A stretch of DNA of 29,809 nt from assembly GCA_035569235.1 (NCBI GenBank), contig DATMND010000514.1:1-29809 (forward strand). The letters are read 5' to 3'. Both the position numbers and the translations under genes were made by a program. The notes under the pieces are model-generated. The model did no database searches. It had not been told where the DNA came from and was given only the letters and a program-made list of their open reading frames with translations. Position 1 is the stretch's first letter. Every line of letters starts with the position of its first letter. Source of the DNA: JAMXLO01 sp035569235 (GTDB lineage: Bacteria > Pseudomonadota > Alphaproteobacteria > Acetobacterales > Acetobacteraceae). Positions 24,699 to 29,809 of this stretch are shown here, in pieces.

Positions 24699-25439
24699 CT
24701 AAATCCTCGCCTGGCTTTCCTCGATCACCATGACCGATTCGGTGACGATCACCGGCTCGTGCAGCCAGCGCGTGACGCCGCCGGCGATAATCGCACCGAT
24801 GATCGGCGCCAGCCAGAACAGCCAGAGCTGAGCAACATACTCGCCGCCGCCGAACAGCGCCGGGCCGGTGCTGCGGGCCGGATTGACCGACGTGTTGGTG
24901 ACGGGGATCGACACCAGGTGAATCAGCGTGAGGGCGAGACCGATGGGGATGCCGGCGAACCCGACGGCCGCGCCTTTGGATGTGCAACCGATGATGATCA
25001 TCAGGAAGAAAAAGGTCATCAGGACCTCCATCGCGAAGCACGCGCCGAGGCTGTATTTGCCGGGGCTGAGGTCGCCATAGCCGTTCGAGGCAAACCCCGC
25101 CGGGACCCATCCGGGCTTGCCCGAGGCGATCCAGTACAGCGCGGCCGCGGCAACGATCGCGCCGACCACCTGGGCGATGATGTAGGGCACGACATCGGCG
25201 GCGCTGAATCGCCCGCCGGCCCACAATCCCACGGTGACGGCCGGATTGAAGTGGCCGCCGGATATGAACCCGACGGCGTAGGCCATCGTGAGCACGGTGA
25301 GCCCGAAGGCGAATGCCACGCCGAGGAACCCGATCCCGAGGGATGGATAACCAGCGGCCAGCACCGCAGCCCCGCAACCGCCGAAGGTCAGCCAAAATGT
25401 GCCGAAGAATTCAGCGGCGGCACGTCGTGTCATGTCCAT
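24699..25439 (-). CDS. aqpZ: Aquaporin Z
   Basis: This 246-residue MIP channel has six membrane helices, both NPA boxes (HFNPAVT at 65-67 and TSVNPARSTG at 186-188), and the water-specific filter. The filter is Phe45, His174 (LTLIHLVSIPV), Thr183 and Arg189. His174, Thr183 and Arg189 carry the same numbers as in E. coli AqpZ. It lets water through the inner membrane. ATG 25439 has GGAGG 6 bases upstream. The C-terminal tail is somewhat long and acidic. It lies downstream of the tmRNA gene, separated by a terminator. Confidence 0.95.
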   Translation of the reverse strand: MDMTRRAAAEFFGTFWLTFGGCGAAVLAAGYPSLGIGFLGVAFAFGLTVLTMAYAVGFISGGHFNPAVTVGLWAGGRFSAADVVPYIIAQVVGAIVAAAALYWIASGKPGWVPAGFASNGYGDLSPGKYSLGACFAMEVLMTFFFLMIIIGCTSKGAAVGFAGIPIGLALTLIHLVSIPVTNTSVNPARSTGPALFGGGEYVAQLWLFWLAPIIGAIIAGGVTRWLHEPVIVTESVMVIEESQARI

Positions 25440-25669
25440 GCGTTCCTCCACCTGGCAGCACGTCTGCTGGAGACAATGCAGTTGGAATAATTGGGGAACC
25501 GGAAGCAGAAGAGGCGGCAACGGCTTGCTGGCCTGCCATTGCTGTGACCGACTCCGTAGCGGCACATTCTGAGCATGCGGCTGCCCAAGAGGCAATCATG
25601 ACTCGCCTGCCGGGATATGTGCCCCTGCGAAACTGAGCCGAAACTGGGCCAGATCGAATTGGTAAAAGT

Positions 25670-25697
25670 GGGGGGCTTCTGTTGCCCGGTGCCCCCC
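25670..25697 (-). terminator. Rho-independent terminator of ssrA
   Basis: On the minus strand a GGGGGGC arm (25697-25691) pairs with GCCCCCC (25676-25670) around a 14-base loop and is followed by ACTTTTA. It closes the coding piece of the tmRNA gene. Confidence 0.75.
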
Positions 25698-25934
25698 GAA
25701 CCGCGCTTATCGCTTATGCAGCGACAGCGAGCGCCTGATTATCATTGGCACTTGTCATATGGCCCGATAACGGCGGAACCATGCCGAGCGAAAAGTGAGT
25801 CTTTACCGCGCGTGTCGAGCCTGTGTCGCCCCCGTCTTGGCTCTTTGCCCAAACTGGTGGAGGCGCCGGGCACTGCCCCCGGGTCCACTACGCTTATTCC
25901 ACGCACCGTTTATCGCCGTAGCCGGCAAGCCGGC
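25670..25934 (-). ncRNA. ssrA: tmRNA, circularly permuted two-piece form
   Basis: On the minus strand the acceptor piece comes first (about 25934 to 25855). It has a 5-bp CCGGG/CCCGG T-arm with a 7-base loop and ends GGCGCCTCCACCA. A 21-base intervening segment (25854-25834) follows. Then comes the coding piece, starting GGGGGCG at 25833, which pairs with GCGCCUCC and gives a G3:U70 wobble, the alanine identity mark. The tag frame is at 25749-25714: ANDNQALAVAA then TAA. A terminator follows. tmRNA with SmpB rescues stalled ribosomes and marks the unfinished protein for proteolysis through the tag's ALAVAA end. The permuted two-piece layout is typical of alphaproteobacteria. A possible -10 (TATATT, 25946-25941) lies just upstream. 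Confidence 0.95.
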
Positions 25935-25981
25935 ATCGGTAATATAGGCATTCGGCCCCCCGGCTGAAAGTGGAGTCGCGC

Positions 25982-26917
25982 ATGCACCTGACCGAGGACC
26001 AGACGACGGAGATCGCCGCCCTCCGTGACCAAGGCCGGCAAACTCTTCGGCCGACCGTGCCGGCGTTGGAGGAACTGCTCTACCAGGCTATTCCGGTGCT
26101 GGACCATGGCTTCGTCCGCGTGATCGACTACATGGGCGACGATGCCGCCATCGTGCAGGCGGCGCGGGTGTCGTACGGGCGCGGCACGCGGCGGGTCTCC
26201 GAGGATGCCGGGCTGATCCGCTATCTCATGCGGCACAGGCACTCCACGCCGTTCGAGATGTGCGAGATCAAGTACCACGTGAAGCTGCCGATCTTCGTTG
26301 CCCGCCAGTGGATCCGCCACCGAACAGCCAACGTGAACGAGTATTCCGCGCGCTATTCGATCCTGGATCGCGAGTTCTACCTGCCGGCGCCGGAGCATCT
26401 CGCGGCGCAGTCCGCCGCGAACCGGCAGGGCAGGGGTGCCGTGCTGGATGGCGAGGAAGCCGCGCGGGTGCTCGATCTGCTACGTGGTGACGCGACGCGC
26501 TGCTACGACCACTACGCCGAGATGTTGAACGAGGACGGGATGGGCGCGGCTCGCGATCCGTCACGCCGGGGCCTGGCGCGCGAGTTGGCGCGGATGAACC
26601 TGACGCTGAATACCTACACGCAATGGTATTGGAAGATCGACCTTTACAACCTGTTCCACTTTCTGTCGCTGCGTGCGGACGCCCACGCGCAGTACGAGAT
26701 TCGCGCCTATGCCGAGGTATTGCTGCGCACGGTGGAGGCCTGGGTGCCGGTGGCCTGCCAGGCGTTCCGCGACTATCGGCTGGGTGCGGTCACGCTATCT
26801 GCGCAGATGCTGGCGGCGGTGCGGCGCATGCTGGCAGGTGAGCCGGTGGACCAGCCAAACAGCGGGCTGAACCGGCGCGAGTGGCAGGAACTGATGGTGG
26901 CGCTGGGGCGGGATTGA
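25982..26917 (+). CDS. thyX: FAD-dependent thymidylate synthase
   Basis: This 311-residue protein has the ThyX signature in 'RQWIRHRTANVNEYSARYS' (RHR...S). The preceding 'RYLMRHRHSTPFEMCEIKYH' helix and 'PSRRGLARELARMNLTLNTYTQWYWKIDLYNLFHFL' for FAD/dUMP contacts also fit. It methylates dUMP to dTMP with methylene-tetrahydrofolate and FADH2. ATG 25982 has GGAG 6 bases upstream and is preferred over GTG 25970. It is divergent from ssrA, with only about 50 bases between the two start regions. Confidence 0.95.
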   Translation: MHLTEDQTTEIAALRDQGRQTLRPTVPALEELLYQAIPVLDHGFVRVIDYMGDDAAIVQAARVSYGRGTRRVSEDAGLIRYLMRHRHSTPFEMCEIKYHVKLPIFVARQWIRHRTANVNEYSARYSILDREFYLPAPEHLAAQSAANRQGRGAVLDGEEAARVLDLLRGDATRCYDHYAEMLNEDGMGAARDPSRRGLARELARMNLTLNTYTQWYWKIDLYNLFHFLSLRADAHAQYEIRAYAEVLLRTVEAWVPVACQAFRDYRLGAVTLSAQMLAAVRRMLAGEPVDQPNSGLNRREWQELMVALGRD

Positions 26918-26983
26918 CATCTTATACGTGAGGTGCGTATAGGGGCGCAAATTGGCTCAGAAAACTCAGTACGTGACGGCGCA

Positions 26984-27014
26984 TTGATTCTCTATTGTAA
27001 TAGATTGGTAATAT
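26984..27014 (+). promoter_or_regulatory. AT-rich promoter with a TCTATT-GT-AATAGA palindrome
   Basis: In a very GC-rich window this short stretch is AT-rich. TTGATT (26984-26989) could be a -35, with GGTAAT at 17 or TAATAT at 19 bases spacing as the -10. The perfect palindrome TCTATTGTAATAGA (26991-27004) lies between them, where a repressor would block transcription. The HTH regulator encoded 280 bases downstream is a natural candidate to bind it. Confidence 0.5.
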
Positions 27015-27039
27015 TTATGGAAACGGCGATACAGATGGC

Positions 27040-27408
27040 GTGCTTGTGCCCAGGGAGACCAGAAAATGCACTGGCGGCTTGCGGGACCTACAGATCGAGC
27101 CCGGCGATTTCGTTCTCGTTCGGTTGTTGATCGACGGATTCGACCTCGAAGCCATGTTCTACGTGCACCTGGACGGGCGCTTGGCCGTATTTCGTCGGTT
27201 GGATATTCAGGGCGCTGGGCCGAACACCCTCGGTCTGGCGGGATTGCGCGGTTTGGCGCAGTGGGCGCTGGAGTTGCTTGATGTCGACGAACTCCGAATT
27301 GAGGGCGCGGTTAGAACGTCTGGTGCCGGTCCGGGACGCCGACCCACCCCCCTCGTTTTCCGGCGACCTGGTCACCCTGGTACTGCGCCTGGTCGGTCCG
27401 CTCGATAA
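27040..27408 (+). CDS. Small protein of unknown function upstream of an XRE regulator (toxin candidate)
   Basis: From about 27090 this frame has the look of real protein: 'LQIEPGDFVLVRLLIDGFDL', 'MFYVHLDGRLAVFRRLD', 'LGLAGLRGLAQWALELLD' and 'ELRIEGAVRTSGAGPGRRP'. The start is unclear. GTG 27040 has a weak ribosome site. The best site, AGGGAG at 27052-27057 before ATG 27066, opens a different frame, so a one-base lesion near 27085 is possible. It overlaps the downstream regulator start by about 130 bases. A small protein translationally linked to a helix-turn-helix antitoxin-like gene suggests a toxin, but no toxin family is recognised. Confidence 0.45.
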   Translation: MLVPRETRKCTGGLRDLQIEPGDFVLVRLLIDGFDLEAMFYVHLDGRLAVFRRLDIQGAGPNTLGLAGLRGLAQWALELLDVDELRIEGAVRTSGAGPGRRPTPLVFRRPGHPGTAPGRSAR

Positions 27409-27796
27409 GCCGATCTCCGTGGTCAAGCGGATGCGCGCCGCGGGACTGACATTGCGGGCTGGACATGCGGTCATCAACCGACTGGCGGAGACGAGACTGG
27501 CGGTCTGTCAGATTGCCGAGGGCGCCGATATCCCCACCCTCGCAACCGATCTTTTGGCCATGAATGTGCACACGTATCGCCGTCGCCATCTCGATCCCTG
27601 CCTGATCGCGGAAGTGCGGGCACGGCACGGGCTGTCGCAGCGCGAATTTGCCGAACTACTCGGCGTGGAGATAGATACGCTGCAAAATTGGGAGCAAGGG
27701 CGCAACAGGCCGGACACCGCCACGCTCAATCTGGTAATGGCATTCGATAAGGCACCCGAACTGGTCGAACAGGCGGCGTTCGAGCCAGTAGCATGA
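27281..27796 (+). CDS. XRE-type helix-turn-helix regulator (possible antitoxin)
   Basis: This 171-residue protein has a C-terminal HTH: 'EVRARHGLSQREFAELLGVEIDTLQNWEQGRNRPD', close to HigA/NadS-type antitoxin regulators. The N-terminal half ('PLDKPISVVKRMRAAGLTLR') has an L7/L12-like or similar alpha-beta look that I cannot name. ATG 27281 overlaps a TGA of an alternative upstream frame; GTG 27323 is another in-frame start. It probably controls its own operon through the palindrome at 26991-27004. Confidence 0.75.
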   Translation: MSTNSELRARLERLVPVRDADPPPSFSGDLVTLVLRLVGPLDKPISVVKRMRAAGLTLRAGHAVINRLAETRLAVCQIAEGADIPTLATDLLAMNVHTYRRRHLDPCLIAEVRARHGLSQREFAELLGVEIDTLQNWEQGRNRPDTATLNLVMAFDKAPELVEQAAFEPVA

Positions 27797-27890
27797 CCGC
27801 GCACAATCCCGAAACCACGAGTGGAACGAGCAGTTGCCGTTGCGATCTGATCAACCGCCCGGCTCGTGCGGTTGATTCCTGGCGACGCCC

Positions 27891-28556
27891 CTAGTCCGCG
27901 GCGAGCGCCATCTGCCGCCGGGCGATCGCCTTGCCGCAGTAATCCTCGACTGCCTCGGACACCTTGTCCGCATGGTCCGCGAACACGTGGTCGGCGCCTT
28001 CGAAGATCCGGTAATCGACGCTCACACCCTTCTGCGTGTTGAGCTTGTCCACCAGCTTGCGGACCGCCGATTCGGGAACCAGTTCGTCCGTGTCGCCATG
28101 CAGCATCAGGCCGCCGCAAGGGCACGGGGCGAGGAACCCGAAATCGTAATGGTTCGCCGGCGGCGCCACGCTGGCCCAGCCGGAAATCTCCGGCCGGCGC
28201 ATCAAAAGCTGCATACCGATGAACGCGCCGAACGAATAGCCGGCAATCCACAGCCCGCCATGATTCGGGTTGACCACCTGCATCCAGTCGAGCGCGGCCG
28301 CCGCATCCCCGATCTCGCCGATGCCGCCGTCGTAGCGACCCTGGCTCCGGCCGACACCGCGGAAGTTGAACCGCATCACCGAGCAGCCCAGCCGCTGGAA
28401 GGACTGATACATCGCATAGGTGATTCGATTGTTCATCGTTCCGCCATGCAGCGGATGTGGATGAAGAATCAATGCCACCGGCGCACCAGTCTCCTTCGAG
28501 TGGTGGTAACGACCCTCAAGCCGACCATCAGGTCCGGCAAACATCACCTCTGGCAT
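27891..28556 (-). CDS. Alpha/beta hydrolase (COG2945-like)
   Basis: This 221-residue hydrolase has the HPHPLHGG loop, 'RFNFRGVGRSQG', the nucleophile elbow GYSFGA with Ser, the Asp in 'LHGDTDELVPE' and the His in 'GADHVFADH'. All three catalytic residues are present. It resembles small bacterial esterase-like hydrolases of COG2945. ATG 28556 has a short AGGA nearby. The substrate is unknown. Confidence 0.85.
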   Translation of the reverse strand: MPEVMFAGPDGRLEGRYHHSKETGAPVALILHPHPLHGGTMNNRITYAMYQSFQRLGCSVMRFNFRGVGRSQGRYDGGIGEIGDAAAALDWMQVVNPNHGGLWIAGYSFGAFIGMQLLMRRPEISGWASVAPPANHYDFGFLAPCPCGGLMLHGDTDELVPESAVRKLVDKLNTQKGVSVDYRIFEGADHVFADHADKVSEAVEDYCGKAIARRQMALAAD

Positions 28557-28901
28557 GGCGTCCTGAAACCGCTTTCCTACAGTGCCGGGCCGTGTCTGGG
28601 CTGGGTGTCCTCCCGACGCCCGGTCCCCACGGCCCCAAAATATGCAACCCTCGTCCCCGCGCCCGGTCGGGTTCAGATTAGAATAGTAACGCAATCCCCG
28701 CTTTTCAGTTCCGCGTGAATTCTTGACCTCTGCGGTCGGAATATCTAGGTTTCGCGGAACGGCACTGGTGCCGCAGGGATCTTTTTCCTCCACCCATCAG
28801 TTCGGCTCCCCGACCTGCCGTGCCCCAGGGTTGGGCTTTGGGACCCAGGGCAGCCTTACTGTATAGGGTTGGGGGCTGAACTTCCATAACGGAATTGTCG
28901 C
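28557..28901. other. 345-base gap without a gene
   Basis: No coding frame here is convincing. It holds the presumed promoters of the divergent hydrolase and of cysE, and the IscR-like site at 28723-28744 described separately. Confidence 0.6.
28723..28744 (+). promoter_or_regulatory. IscR type-1-like site overlapping a possible -35
   Basis: TTGACC-TCTGC-GGTCGG (28723-28739) followed by AATAT fits the YYGACT-N5-AGTCRR core of the E. coli IscR type-1 site, with the same 6-5-6 layout. TTGACC would also be a -35, with TAGGTT 17 bases on. It lies about 160 bases before cysE and thus upstream of the rrf2-type gene. The site call is by pattern only. Confidence 0.5.
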
Positions 28902-29597
28902 ATGGCTTTCATGTTCCTGCGTGAGACGGTCAAGACCTACCGGGAACGCGACCCCGCCGCGCGTTCTTTGCTGGAAGTCCTGCTCTGTTATCCCGGTGTG
29001 CACGCCGTCATGTGGCATGGGCTGTCGCACTGGCTATGGGAGCATGAACTGCGCCTGCTGGGGCGGTTCTCGTCCCATATCGCCCGGTGGCTGACCGGTA
29101 TCGAGATCCATCCCGCCGCGCGGATCGGTCGCCGGTTCGTGATCGACCACGGCATGGGAGTGGTGATCGGCGAGACCGCCGAGGTGGGAAACGACTGCTA
29201 TTTCTATCATCAGGTCACCCTTGGGGTGGCCCGCACCATGGGCGGCAAGCGGCACCCGACGGTCGGCAACAACGTGATCATCGGCGCCGGCGCCAAGGTG
29301 CTCGGCCCGATCACAGTCGGCGACAATGCGCGGATCGGCGCCAACGCCGTGGTCGTGGACAGCGTCCCGAATGACACGACCGTGGTCGGCATCCCGGCGC
29401 GGATGGTCGATCGCAAGCTGCCGCGCGATCGCAAGACCATGGGGTTCGACCCCTACGGCATCCCATGCGACGGCGATCTCGATCCGTTGCTGCACGATCT
29501 CGACCAGATGCATTGCGAACTGGCCGATCTGGAAGAGCGGGTGGCACGGCTGGCGGAGGCACAGATACAGCAGCGCCGGGCCGCCGTCGCGGAGTAG
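28902..29597 (+). CDS. cysE: Serine O-acetyltransferase
   Basis: This 231-residue left-handed beta-helix acetyltransferase is of the short (EpsC/NifP-like) type. It has an N-terminal helical part, 'EIHPAARIGRRFVIDHGMGVVIGETAEVG', 'YHQVTLGVARTMGGKRHPTVG' and repeated hexapeptides (VIIGAGAKVLGPITVG). His in 'DHGMG' and 'YHQ' are catalytic in the family. It makes O-acetylserine from serine and acetyl-CoA for cysteine synthesis, here supplying sulfur for Fe-S assembly. An Rrf2-type gene starts 6 bases after its stop, so the two are one operon, as in many alphaproteobacterial suf/isc loci. Confidence 0.94.
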   Translation: MAFMFLRETVKTYRERDPAARSLLEVLLCYPGVHAVMWHGLSHWLWEHELRLLGRFSSHIARWLTGIEIHPAARIGRRFVIDHGMGVVIGETAEVGNDCYFYHQVTLGVARTMGGKRHPTVGNNVIIGAGAKVLGPITVGDNARIGANAVVVDSVPNDTTVVGIPARMVDRKLPRDRKTMGFDPYGIPCDGDLDPLLHDLDQMHCELADLEERVARLAEAQIQQRRAAVAE

Positions 29598-29603
29598 GCC
29601 GCG

Positions 29604-29809
29604 ATGCAGCTCAGCACCCGCAGCCGATACGCCGTGATGGCCATGGTTGATCTCGCCACACGTCAGACATTGAGCTGCGAGTGCGACCCGATCTGCCTGG
29701 CCGAAATCGCCGCACGCCAAAGGCTCAGTCAGGCCTATCTCGAGCAGCTCTTCGGCGGGCTGCGGCGCGCCGGGCTGGTGGCTTCCGCACGTGGACCGGG
29801 TGGCGGATA
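29604..29809 (+). CDS. Rrf2/IscR-family regulator, 3' end outside window
   Basis: The visible 68 codons read 'MQLSTRSRYAVMAMVDLA', then 'CLAEIAARQRLSQAYLEQLF' and 'LRRAGLVASARGPGGG', the winged-helix start of Rrf2 proteins (IscR, CymR, RirA). The Fe-S ligand Cys region lies beyond the window, so IscR cannot be told from others with certainty; a few early Cys (SCECDPIC) are unusual. Position directly after cysE favours an IscR-type role in cysteine/Fe-S supply. Confidence 0.88.
   Translation, partial: MQLSTRSRYAVMAMVDLATRQTLSCECDPICLAEIAARQRLSQAYLEQLFGGLRRAGLVASARGPGGG

Noticed and set aside
27066..27281. Frame from ATG 27066 with a strong ribosome site, ending in a TGATG overlap
   Set aside because: The signals are good, but the Arg-rich product looks like a shadow; the other frame looks like real protein. 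It is noted as a possible frameshift instead.
1..29809. CRISPR arrays, rRNA or tRNA genes
   Set aside because: No regular direct repeats with spacers and no tRNA-like T-arm consensus were seen. The tRNA-like end at 25855-25890 belongs to the tmRNA.

Overview
The window looks like a chromosomal segment of a GC-rich alphaproteobacterium, most likely in or near the Acetobacteraceae (Rhodospirillales). The strongest pointer is a circularly permuted, two-piece tmRNA gene on the minus strand near 25.7-25.9 kb. The hopanoid gene hpnJ, the sdhCDAB order and a cysE-rrf2 pair agree with this. The family-level placement is inference.

Left part (1-6.6 kb): the 3' part of hpnJ (radical SAM, hopanoid side chain), a Uma2-type nuclease-fold protein, an orphan Tat-exported ABC solute-binding protein, a nested-hairpin repeat, and one intact MmeI-like type IIL restriction-modification enzyme that holds nuclease, methyltransferase and target recognition in one chain.

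sdh region (6.6-11.1 kb): sdhC, sdhD and sdhA form a tight operon. sdhB is cut off from them by about 1 kb. That kilobase holds a REP pair, a decayed duplicate of the sdhB 5' end, and a 474-bp cassette with 33-bp inverted ends carrying a GxxExxY gene on the opposite strand.

Middle (11.1-16.2 kb): a RelB/RelE-type pair whose toxin appears frameshifted, a secreted Met-rich protein, a 2-oxoglutarate/Fe(II) oxygenase, a ZapE-type ATPase, a short-chain dehydrogenase (SDR) pseudogene with two lesions, a repeat-rich gap with a 102-bp MITE-like inverted repeat, and an intact SDR.

Catabolic/flavin block (16.2-24.1 kb): an alpha/beta-hydrolase-fold protein lacking the nucleophile serine sits beside a luciferase-like (LLM) flavin oxidoreductase. 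An orphan PrlF-like antitoxin and a second LLM monooxygenase of the NtaA/DmoA type follow. Converging on these is a coupled FAH-family hydrolase/thiolase operon. An alditol-oxidase-like flavoprotein lies between two gene remnants (DUF2950-like and the C-terminal third of asd).

Right part (24.6-29.8 kb): aqpZ, the permuted ssrA, thyX, a possible small-protein/XRE-regulator pair behind an AT-rich promoter with a palindrome, an alpha/beta hydrolase, and cysE followed 6 nt later by an Rrf2/IscR-type regulator that runs off the window. An IscR type-1-like site lies upstream of cysE. No CRISPR array, rRNA or tRNA gene was found.
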